From Bacillota bacterium (GTDB taxonomy: Bacteria; Bacillota; Clostridia; Christensenellales; SZUA-584): 64,000 nt of DNA. The stretch lies in contig JAEWBO010000005.1 of the NCBI GenBank assembly GCA_023391105.1, forward strand, positions 1-64,000. The letters run 5' to 3'. Below are positions 7,363-14,992 of the stretch, piece after piece. The position numbers and the translations under genes were made by a program. A model generated the notes under the pieces. That model saw nothing but the letters and a program-made list of their open reading frames with translations, had not been told where the DNA came from and did no database searches. How positions within the stretch are numbered: the stretch's first letter is position 1; every line of letters starts with the position of its first letter.

Positions 7363-9102
7363 ATGCTGGCAATCATTGCAGTGTTTGATGTGGCAGGGTT
7401 CAAAGACTCATATCGCCTGAGCGGCTCCGCATTTTCGCAGACTGAAAGGGTATATCCTGATTTGCGGGACAAGCTCTCAATGGTTAAGACGGTGATTGCC
7501 TATCAGGCCGGGCGAATCGGCGCGTGCAGCAGGGCTGTGGCATTGCCGCTTGAAAGCTTTGATTTGCAGAAAGTATCCCTTGCATTGAAGCTGGGAACCG
7601 CCAAAAAGCTGATCGTTAAAAGCGCGGCGGTGGGGGGCGAAATCTATCGGATTTCTTCGCAAAACAATTGGCTCAATGAAGCAGGGCATGCGCCGCTGCT
7701 TTTCTTTATGCAGAGGGAAGGCTTTGCGTCGCTGTGCAAACGGCTCAAACGCGACGAACAGACGAGCTCACTGATGGCGAAAGGCGATTACAAGGGCGTA
7801 TGCATGCTATACGCGCCTCTGAGCAAGCTAAAGGCTAATCCTGAAGTTTGGGACAACGCGGACGCTTTGTATAACCTGGGGCGTGCGTGCAGCAAGCTGT
7901 CTACCACGCTGCTGATTAAAGCGGGAGAAACGAAGAAGCTAGAGGAGGCCAAGCAATACCGCAATTACTGCGTCGCTTTCTTGAAGCGCGGAGCCGAGCT
8001 GGAGCAGGACAGCGCGCGGTGCGCTACGGCGCTCGCTTATCGCTATTATTCCAACGTGCACGAGCTGATGCGCCCGGGAGAGCGCCGCGATCAGGACTTA
8101 GGCACCGAGATCGAGAACGCAAACGAGTGGCTGAGCCGCGCGCTGGAAATCTATCCGCAGAGCATACGTAACAATTACCGAAAGGGCAAGCTCATCATCG
8201 AAAAGCAGGCACCATATCTGCTGTTTGGAAAGCGCGCGTTTGGCGCGAGGGAGGCCGAACTGCTGCGCGAGATTCGCGAGGTGGGCGAGGAGCATCTCGC
8301 CACGGCGATATCGCTGTATGAAGCGCTGGAAGATGACGAAGAAAAACAGCGTAACAGGCGTGAATACGCCAAAGCGCTATTTGTGCTCGGCAACTATTAT
8401 ATTGATGACGCTTATCTGCCCGTTCACGAATATTTCTTGCGCATTATCGCGGGCTCCAAAACGCCATGCCATGTGCAGACGATATCCAAGCTCGATCTTA
8501 ACAGCGCTGTGGAGCTGCTGGAAAAGTGCTACCGCGCCGAGACGGATATGTCACTCGAAAAGATTGATACAAAAGCGCTCGCCTTGCTGCAAAAGGAATG
8601 GACGCGCGCACCGTCTGAAAAGCTGTATCGCCTTGGCTGCGCATACAGCGGCATGGCGTTTGTGGCACAGGCGACGGGGGAAGACGCAAAGCCGCATGCG
8701 CAAAAAGCGCTTGCGCTTCTTGACGCGGCCAAGCGCGTGACGGAAAGCTATACGGATCGCAAGCACAACACATGGCATATCAGCGAAAAGATCGCATGGA
8801 CGCACATATACATGGGACAGTATGAGCGCGCTGCAAAGCTGCTTTCAAGGGCAAAGCAAGGCTATATCATCAATACATATGCCATCGCACTGATGCTGTC
8901 AGGCGGCGAGGATGCGTTTGAGAAAGCAAGGCTCGCGCTGCAAAGCGCCGCGCGGGACAGGCGCAATCTCGCATCGGGCTTGTCCGGCCTGCTTTACGCC
9001 TATGCGTGCAAAAAGACGGGGCATGAGCCGCCAACTTTGCCCAAGACGCTGTCGGTGAAAAACGGGCGGCTGGCGGTGTTGCTGGGGCTTGGGGCTAAGT
9101 AA
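7363..9102 (+). CDS. Large TPR-like helical protein of unknown function
   Basis: I do not recognise this 579-residue protein. There is no signal peptide or membrane segment. The first 120 residues look like a separate alpha/beta domain. From about residue 130 it is almost all helix with TPR-like elements: DALYNLGRACSKL near 165, EWLSRALEIYPQSIRNNYRKGKL near 260, AKALFVLGNYYIDDAY near 335 and AWTHIYMGQYERAAKLLSRA near 480. TPR scaffolds usually hold protein partners, so a binding role is likely but not shown. Start 7363 has GAAAGGGGAAAG upstream. GC is higher than in the AraC and lipoprotein genes on either side. The neighbours do not suggest a pathway. Confidence 0.8.
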   Translation: MLAIIAVFDVAGFKDSYRLSGSAFSQTERVYPDLRDKLSMVKTVIAYQAGRIGACSRAVALPLESFDLQKVSLALKLGTAKKLIVKSAAVGGEIYRISSQNNWLNEAGHAPLLFFMQREGFASLCKRLKRDEQTSSLMAKGDYKGVCMLYAPLSKLKANPEVWDNADALYNLGRACSKLSTTLLIKAGETKKLEEAKQYRNYCVAFLKRGAELEQDSARCATALAYRYYSNVHELMRPGERRDQDLGTEIENANEWLSRALEIYPQSIRNNYRKGKLIIEKQAPYLLFGKRAFGAREAELLREIREVGEEHLATAISLYEALEDDEEKQRNRREYAKALFVLGNYYIDDAYLPVHEYFLRIIAGSKTPCHVQTISKLDLNSAVELLEKCYRAETDMSLEKIDTKALALLQKEWTRAPSEKLYRLGCAYSGMAFVAQATGEDAKPHAQKALALLDAAKRVTESYTDRKHNTWHISEKIAWTHIYMGQYERAAKLLSRAKQGYIINTYAIALMLSGGEDAFEKARLALQSAARDRRNLASGLSGLLYAYACKKTGHEPPTLPKTLSVKNGRLAVLLGLGAK

Positions 9103-9131
9103 AAGAAGCTTAAGCTGTCAAAAAGAAAGTA

Positions 9132-10454
9132 TTAGCTGTTAGGCATCAGTTGATTATTCGAAACACGCGGTTCTATATAGCTTCCGTCAATGGCATTAAA
9201 ATATGTGTGACAATGATAAACAGAAGGCTCTTTTTCGCCTGCAAATCTTTCGTAATAGTCATAAACAACATCCCATGAAGGGATGAGTCTGCCGACATCC
9301 GGGTGGTCTTTCACATTCACTAGCGAGCTGCCCAGCTTTATTTCATTCACAACAACTGAATACTCCTCAACCGACTCTTGCTGATAAGCATGATTGTAAA
9401 CCAATTGCTGCTTAATCCGTTCAAGAATATCATCGAAAGCCAACAGTTCAACGTTCTTGTATAGAACCTTATTCTGCCTGCCTGCACCTCTAATGTCACA
9501 CACCGCAATTCCTTTATCATCTACAATGATAAACGTACACTCTTGCTCCCATGGCGCCATGTTAACGGGAGCGGGGCTGCCTTTCCATATATCCCAGCTT
9601 CCCACATATGAAGCCTGCAATCCGTTACAATCCCGCGTATAATAAAATTCCCACCCTGCTGATGTGGCCTTGTCATTTTTATAGCTTATCGATTTTGTAT
9701 GATGGGACAGCAGCATCGTAGGATCGGAATTTAAGTCGACCAAAGCCTGCTGAGCTTTTTTTTGGGCCTCTTCAAGCGAAATACTTGGATTCATATTTAA
9801 AAAATCATTCTTTTCCTGATCTGTTTCAATACCCTCTTCGGGAAGCCAGTATTCGTCCGAAACTCTTACATATTGATAGTGGTTGCTGTTTATTCGACCT
9901 GACAAAACTGAATATATGCCATCATATTTATTTTTACAATAGGCGAAGAAATCTCCTTCATTACTGATCTCATCAAAAGAAAACGGATCATGTTCGACTT
10001 CTTCAGGCGCGTCCGCTAATTGATCCTGGAGCTCTTGAATAACTTCCTTATTTTCTGGGATTTCAAGATCAGAAGTTTCTTGATAATAGGCAATTCTTTG
10101 AACAATCTCATCCTTTGTTAAAACAGGCTGTTTGAACCATGACTCTTCCGGATTAAAATAGTTCATGATTCCCTTATAGATATTGACATCAAATGCTTGT
10201 TTTGATATTTCCATTACACTGTAACCATCTGTATCCGGAACAGTGACCATTGCGTCCATTTTCAAATCTAGCCCGCTTATTTCTTCGGACTCCTTTATGC
10301 TTGACGGTGCCTCATAGGGCTGAAACGGCGTCTCTTCAACATTCTCCAAATAATCCACGAATTTCCCGATAATCGGTGCTTTTTCGGGTGTCTGCTGGCA
10401 TCCGGCCATAATCAATAACATGGTCATAAGCACTATTGTCAATAATCTTTTCAT
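9132..10454 (-). CDS. Lipoprotein, possibly of the DUF6034 type
   Basis: This 440-residue protein has a short positively charged start, a hydrophobic core and the lipobox IMAGC at about residues 15-19, so it should be a membrane-anchored lipoprotein. The rest is acidic and soluble, with no enzyme motif I can name. Tandem beta-rich segments in the second half (GWEFYYTRDCNGLQASYVG and ECTFIIVDDKGIAVCDIRGAG) resemble domain repeats of clostridial DUF6034-type lipoproteins; that assignment is from memory and weak. It is separated from the small secreted protein upstream by a hairpin terminator. Confidence 0.8.
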   Translation of the reverse strand: MKRLLTIVLMTMLLIMAGCQQTPEKAPIIGKFVDYLENVEETPFQPYEAPSSIKESEEISGLDLKMDAMVTVPDTDGYSVMEISKQAFDVNIYKGIMNYFNPEESWFKQPVLTKDEIVQRIAYYQETSDLEIPENKEVIQELQDQLADAPEEVEHDPFSFDEISNEGDFFAYCKNKYDGIYSVLSGRINSNHYQYVRVSDEYWLPEEGIETDQEKNDFLNMNPSISLEEAQKKAQQALVDLNSDPTMLLSHHTKSISYKNDKATSAGWEFYYTRDCNGLQASYVGSWDIWKGSPAPVNMAPWEQECTFIIVDDKGIAVCDIRGAGRQNKVLYKNVELLAFDDILERIKQQLVYNHAYQQESVEEYSVVVNEIKLGSSLVNVKDHPDVGRLIPSWDVVYDYYERFAGEKEPSVYHCHTYFNAIDGSYIEPRVSNNQLMPNS

Positions 10455-10480
10455 GTTCTCCTCCGATATTCATTTAGGAT

Positions 10481-10508
10481 ACCGGCCGCCAATGATATGG
10501 CGGCCGGT
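10481..10508 (-). terminator. GC-rich hairpin after the small secreted protein gene
   Basis: ACCGGCCGCC (10481-10490) and GGCGGCCGGT (10499-10508) form a perfect 10-base-pair stem with an 8-base loop. On the minus strand it lies 42 bases after the stop codon of the secreted protein and before the lipoprotein start. The T-run is poor on both strands, so it may only attenuate. Confidence 0.6.
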
Positions 10509-10550
10509 CGTTTAGGTAGCTAATTTATTAAAGTTACCTTTAACATCAGA

Positions 10551-10949
10551 CTAGAACCACCAAGTGCCGGTGACTCCGCACAGGACACCGTCTTCAGTTG
10601 AGCTAGCCTTTACATCCACATTAGTAAAGCTACCTGAATAATAAGCTTGACCACCGGTTTCCACTGAAGGCGAATAAGTCTTAGCAGCACTTGCTTTTGT
10701 CGAGGTGCCAGCGACATAGGGGCGCACTGTTAGTTTCACCGTATCGTTCCATCTAGTAAAATATGATCCCGAAGCAGCCCATGCATCATAAGACTTAGTT
10801 TCATTACTCATTTTAGTTTTTGAGGTAGAGCTACTTGCAGAAATTGTATGGAAAGAATGATACGATGCCAATGCAGTCGTTGAAAATGCAAACACCGTAA
10901 CAACGGCCAACACCAGTATGATCATTTTTCCGATTCTAGTTTTTCTCAT
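10551..10949 (-). CDS. Small secreted protein of unknown function
   Basis: This 132-residue protein has a clear Sec signal peptide (MRKTRIGKMIILVLAVVTV then a hydrophobic stretch) with a likely cut after ALA at about residue 28. The mature part is rich in Ser, Thr, Tyr and Lys, with a C-terminal DGVLCGVTGTWWF. I do not recognise a family. The composition suggests a small beta-rich exported protein similar in style to lactococcin-972-like or other small secreted proteins, but no firm match can be claimed. AAAGGA lies 9 bases before the ATG. A structured element lies some 65 bases upstream in its leader region. Confidence 0.75.
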   Translation of the reverse strand: MRKTRIGKMIILVLAVVTVFAFSTTALASYHSFHTISASSSTSKTKMSNETKSYDAWAASGSYFTRWNDTVKLTVRPYVAGTSTKASAAKTYSPSVETGGQAYYSGSFTNVDVKASSTEDGVLCGVTGTWWF

Positions 10950-11012
10950 TTTAAATTTTCCTTTCGTTCAATTCATTGTCGTAGATTTTCGTTTGTGCTA
11001 TCATATTTTTAT

Positions 11013-11085
11013 AGTCCTTGCCAAGCCGGCTGCCGTAGCACTGCGGTAGGGTGTAGCGACCAATGGTTTTGCGAGGACTTTTTAT
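11013..11085. ncRNA. Structured element of unknown class
   Basis: AGTCCTTGC (11013-11021) pairs with GCGAGGACT (11071-11079), closing about 49 bases that can form an inner stem CTGCCG/CGGTAG (about 11030-11050). Read on the plus strand, T residues follow at once (11079-11083), as in a terminator. Read on the minus strand it would be a leader element ending some 60 bases before the secreted protein gene. I could not match it to a riboswitch class I know. Confidence 0.45.
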
Positions 11086-11376
11086 GCAATCATACACATC
11101 ACTCCAGTTTCCATATTTGCGCAGGACTTGTCCAAAAAAGTCCCTTTACTAGCGTCAAAAATGTTGAAATTAACTATTAAATTATGAATAATTGTTATTT
11201 ATACGTATAAGACGTTTTAAAATGGCAAAAGTGCTACGTGTCACACAAATTTTCTTAAATTTATAATATTTTGGTTAAAAATCTTATAAAATCGTTTTTG
11301 CATATTTACCTACAACTTACTCAAAATAAGGGAGATACACTATGTTAACAAACCGTAAAATGGTAAGCGGCCCTTG

Positions 11377-11405
11377 TTGACGAAAACAAGTAAGTGTGTT
11401 ATATT
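11377..11405 (+). promoter_or_regulatory. Sigma-A promoter of the 77-residue protein gene
   Basis: TTGACG (11377-11382) and TATATT (11400-11405) are separated by 17 bases. Each box matches the consensus at five of six positions. The start codon lies 48 bases downstream of the -10. Confidence 0.75.
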
Positions 11406-11453
11406 CTAGGGGATACGAAAGGTGTATCAGAAAAACATAAAAAGGAGGCTTTT

Positions 11454-11687
11454 ATGAAGATTAAAAACATCAACGAACCCCAGAAGTTCTTCGAAGTGCT
11501 CAAAGACTGCAAAGGCAAAATTGAGCTCGTGACATCTGAGGGAGACAGGCTGAACCTGAAATCGACTCTCTGCCAGTACATCATGCTGACACAGATGTTC
11601 TCGGAAGCCAAGATCGATGAGCTTGAGCTGCTGGTTTCAGAGCCTGAAGATTTGAACCTCCTTCTCAACTATCTTGTTAGAGGATAG
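11454..11687 (+). CDS. Conserved small clostridial protein
   Basis: This 77-residue acidic protein is cytoplasmic, with a beta-alpha pattern and the segments FFEVLKDCKGKIELVTSEGD and LNLKSTLCQYIMLTQMF. It resembles a short family widespread in Clostridia that databases have at times labelled 'polyA polymerase' although no nucleotidyltransferase domain is present; this is from memory. The start is fixed by AAAAGGAGG 7 bases upstream. It has its own strong promoter and terminator, so it is a monocistronic gene, probably well expressed. Confidence 0.8.
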   Translation: MKIKNINEPQKFFEVLKDCKGKIELVTSEGDRLNLKSTLCQYIMLTQMFSEAKIDELELLVSEPEDLNLLLNYLVRG

Positions 11688-11705
11688 TCCAAATCTTAAA
11701 ATGAG

Positions 11706-11729
11706 AGCCGCTTTATGGGCGGCTTTTTT
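11706..11729 (+). terminator. Rho-independent terminator
   Basis: AGCCGC (11706-11711) pairs with GCGGCT (11719-11724), followed by six T (11724-11729). It ends the small protein transcript 19 bases after its stop codon. Confidence 0.9.
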
Positions 11730-11803
11730 AATGCAGTGAAATACTGTCCGTTTTTTGGTACGGAAGATATGTAGCATAGAGACAAAAGAAAGGGGTTTTG
11801 AGG

Positions 11804-14800
11804 ATGAGTGTCACAGTGGTTCAAGGACGCGCGGGAAGCGGAAAGAGCCGGTTTTTGCTTTCGCATATCGCGGCATTGCTGAAAAACCCGTTTGAAAAAA
11901 TCGTCGTGCTTGTGCCGGGCGCGCTCACATTCGAGACGGAAAAAAGCATCATGCAAAGCTGCGGTGTAGAGGGTATTCTGGGTCTTGAGGTGCTCAGCAT
12001 ACAGCGCCTTTGCTACCGCATACTCGATTGCGCGGGGCAGACCACGTTTATGACGCATGCGGAAAAAGCGGTGTATTGCCGCCGCGCGCTGGACGCACTG
12101 GACAGCCCTTTTTTGGGAACCGGCAAGCTGCCCGATTTCGATACGAGCGTTGCCGAGCTATTAACGCGCCTCAAAAGCCACTGCCAGACGCCGCAAAGCA
12201 TCCGCGATGCCGCGAAGGAAGTCCGCGATGCGGCGCTTTCACGAAAGCTTAGCGACATTGCGGACGTCTATGAAACATTTAATGAGCTAAGCGCAGGGCG
12301 GCTGGACAGCGCGGATATGTACGCGATTGCAGCGGCGCAGGCGGAGAAGGCGGCGTTTCTGCACGGCGCGCATATCGTGATAGACGGGTTGGACAGCTTC
12401 GCGCCCGCTGTGCTGCTGCTGCTCGAAAAAGTGATGGGCTTGGCGACGGATACCGTGGCCGCATTCAGGGACGCGGGGGGAGGAAACGATACCGACATAT
12501 TCGCGTCGGAGCGGCGGGACATGCAGCGCTTTATCAGCGCCGCGCAGCGAAGCGGCCAAAAAGTCGTGCTCAAAAGCGAATTTGGCCTGGTCGGGCGGCA
12601 CGAGACAAGCGCGCTTGGCTATCTCGAAGCCAATCTTTTCAGCTATCCATATCAATCGTATCCAAACGAACCGGAGGGCGTGCGAGTCGTGGAAGCACAG
12701 ACGCTTGAGCAGGAGGTTAAAGCGCTAGCCGCAGGTATACTTGGCGAAATCAAACGAGGCAAGCGTTTCCGCGATATCGCGGTGGCGGGCGGAAACCTGA
12801 ATGCTTATCTGCCCGCGATCAAGTCCATCTTCGCGCTCTGTGATATCCCTGTGTTTATCGACGAACGCCGCACGCTGAGCCAAAACACGTTTTTTGATTT
12901 TCTTCATAAGGCGCTTCTTACGGCATCAGGCGATATGACCGCAGTCACAGGCTGCGTTTACAGCGTTTTCTCACCCATTGGCGAAAAGGAGCGCATCGCG
13001 CTTTTCACATACGCGCAGCGCTATGCTTACATGGGCTGGCACTATATGAACCCGTTCTGGCGCGGTGACGACGCCGCGGAGATTGAGCATATACGGAGCA
13101 CCGTCATGAGGCCGCTCATCCGCCTCACGGAAGCGGTGAAGCAGGGCAGTGCACAGCAATCCATTGAAGCCGTGAAGCGGTTTTTAGAGGACTGCGGCGC
13201 AGCGGATAAGCTGGAAGCGTTCTGTGAATCCATCGACAACGCGGATACGCGCGGTGAGTGCGCGTATTTCCGCCAGATATTTGAGAAAAGCATTGGCGTG
13301 CTGGAGGGCATCGCGTGTGTATACGGCGACTCTCCGCTGGACGCACAAACGCTTTGCGACATGGTCAAGACGGGTTTTGAAGCAACCAAAATCGCGGTGA
13401 TTCCGCCCGCCACGGATGAGGTGGGCGTATTCGATATATCGCTGTCACGTTTGCCGGGCATTGATGTGCTGTTTGCCATCGGCGTGCACGACGGCGTGTG
13501 GCCCGCGCGCGACGACGGCTCGAGTATACTCTCTGCTGCTGAGCGCGACACGTTGCTGGAAAGCGGCCTTGATACGGGCGTATACGATCTGTCTGCCGAA
13601 AAGCTCAAAGTGTATACCGCGCTTGCCAAGCCCAAGGAACGGCTGATACTCAGCTATAACACGCAGACAGGTCAGCCCTCTGTGCTGATAGACCGGATGA
13701 AACGGCTGTTTCCTCAATTGACGGTAGGGAAAGCGGCAGACAGCGTGATGTCGCTCAAGGGCATGGAGGCGGATGTGCTGGGTGCTCTCGCCGATGTGCT
13801 GCGCGGCAAAAAGCCGGACGAGGCGCTGCTAAGCGTCTGCGCGCGTTATCTGGGGCAGAGCGGTTGGCGTGAAAGGGCTGATGCCGTATTGCTGCGTACC
13901 AACGCGGCGGTGCCGCTGGCGCAAGAGATATCGGAAGCGCTTTATGGCGGTATCCGGTGCAGTGCCACGCGCATCGAAAACTACTATAAATGCCCGTACA
14001 GGCATTTTATCGATCATGGTATCAAGGCGCAAACGCCGCGCGATTATGTTCACGACCGCATCGATATCGGTACGTTCATGCATTTTGCGCTGGATATGTT
14101 CGTGCGGGGTTTGATCGATGAGCAGGTGGATATAAAAACGCTCAGCGAGTTCGAGACCGCCGCCCGCATGCGGGAGACGGTGAGCGAGGCGGCTAAGGAG
14201 CACGACAGCGCCAAGCTACTGGAGGACGAGCGCTTTGTCATGCAAGCGTCCATACTGACGCGCGAGCTTATTGATACGGCACTGCGTATACGCTCTCACT
14301 TTATGGGCAGCAACGCGATGCTGTATGCGAGCGAGCAGACGTTTTCGTTCGATGTGCTCACGGCGTTTGGTAATGTGGTGATCACAGGCAAGATCGACCG
14401 TATTGATACAGCGGACGGTTATTTTCGCGTGGTGGACTACAAATCGTCCACAGTCAAATTTTCATTGAACGATTTTGCAATGGGACTTTCCTTGCAGCTC
14501 CCAGTTTACTTAGAGGCCGCAAGGCGGCTGCTTGCAGACAGCGGCCTTGCGCCCGCGGGCGGCTATTATATGCGCATCGGCGAGCAATACCATGAAAGCG
14601 CCGATGAAGCGGACAAGGCCGCACGGATGTCGGGCCTATCTCTCTGGGACGCGGAGGTACTGAGCGCTTTTTCCGCTGTACTGCCCGGCGGCAGCTTTGC
14701 GGCGGTGGATCAGGCGCTGACGAGCTCGGGTGGTGTCAACGCGCGCGGTGCGTCGCGGCTGTTTACACATGACGAATTGGATGCGCTGCTGGATATGAGC

Positions 14801-14992
14801 GCCGGGCTCATCAAGGACGCGGCGGAGCATATTTACAGCGGAGACACACAAATATGCCCCGCAAACGCCGATGTGTGCCAGTATTGCGGCTACGCGTCCG
14901 TCTGCCAGATCAATGCGGAATATGAGGGCAACAGCCTGCGCGAGCCCAAAGCGTTTGATAGGGCGTGCCTTGAAAAGGAGGAATCCCGATGA
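11804..14992 (+). CDS. addB: AddB subunit of the AddAB helicase-nuclease
   Basis: This 1062-residue protein is the nuclease and inactivated-helicase subunit that, with AddA, resects double-strand breaks for RecA and recognises Chi. A Walker A motif GRAGSGKS lies at residues 8-15. The C-terminal nuclease has GKIDRID and VVDYKSS (Asp near 878, Lys near 880). Cys 730 and the Cys 1025, 1028, 1034 group reproduce the C...CxxCxxxxxC pattern that holds the 4Fe-4S cluster in B. subtilis AddB. ATG at 11804 is preferred, with AAAGGGG 8 bases upstream, over TTG at 11798. Its stop overlaps the addA start by 4 bases. Confidence 0.97.
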   Translation: MSVTVVQGRAGSGKSRFLLSHIAALLKNPFEKIVVLVPGALTFETEKSIMQSCGVEGILGLEVLSIQRLCYRILDCAGQTTFMTHAEKAVYCRRALDALDSPFLGTGKLPDFDTSVAELLTRLKSHCQTPQSIRDAAKEVRDAALSRKLSDIADVYETFNELSAGRLDSADMYAIAAAQAEKAAFLHGAHIVIDGLDSFAPAVLLLLEKVMGLATDTVAAFRDAGGGNDTDIFASERRDMQRFISAAQRSGQKVVLKSEFGLVGRHETSALGYLEANLFSYPYQSYPNEPEGVRVVEAQTLEQEVKALAAGILGEIKRGKRFRDIAVAGGNLNAYLPAIKSIFALCDIPVFIDERRTLSQNTFFDFLHKALLTASGDMTAVTGCVYSVFSPIGEKERIALFTYAQRYAYMGWHYMNPFWRGDDAAEIEHIRSTVMRPLIRLTEAVKQGSAQQSIEAVKRFLEDCGAADKLEAFCESIDNADTRGECAYFRQIFEKSIGVLEGIACVYGDSPLDAQTLCDMVKTGFEATKIAVIPPATDEVGVFDISLSRLPGIDVLFAIGVHDGVWPARDDGSSILSAAERDTLLESGLDTGVYDLSAEKLKVYTALAKPKERLILSYNTQTGQPSVLIDRMKRLFPQLTVGKAADSVMSLKGMEADVLGALADVLRGKKPDEALLSVCARYLGQSGWRERADAVLLRTNAAVPLAQEISEALYGGIRCSATRIENYYKCPYRHFIDHGIKAQTPRDYVHDRIDIGTFMHFALDMFVRGLIDEQVDIKTLSEFETAARMRETVSEAAKEHDSAKLLEDERFVMQASILTRELIDTALRIRSHFMGSNAMLYASEQTFSFDVLTAFGNVVITGKIDRIDTADGYFRVVDYKSSTVKFSLNDFAMGLSLQLPVYLEAARRLLADSGLAPAGGYYMRIGEQYHESADEADKAARMSGLSLWDAEVLSAFSAVLPGGSFAAVDQALTSSGGVNARGASRLFTHDELDALLDMSAGLIKDAAEHIYSGDTQICPANADVCQYCGYASVCQINAEYEGNSLREPKAFDRACLEKEESR

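Larger units (their letters stand above)
10950..11453. other. Gene-free region of about 500 bases
   Basis: Its left part is the leader and promoter region of the small secreted protein (minus strand) with a folded element at 11013-11085. The middle, 11160-11340, is AT-rich and holds no ORF or clear repeat. The right end carries the sigma-A promoter of the 77-residue protein. Confidence 0.6.

Noticed and set aside
11013..11085. c-di-GMP (GEMM) riboswitch
   Set aside because: GCAAAACC and GCCGGCTT on the minus strand recall the closing parts of GEMM-I, but the GNRA-loop stem, its receptor and the central ACGCAAAGC are missing. The element is listed as unclassified.
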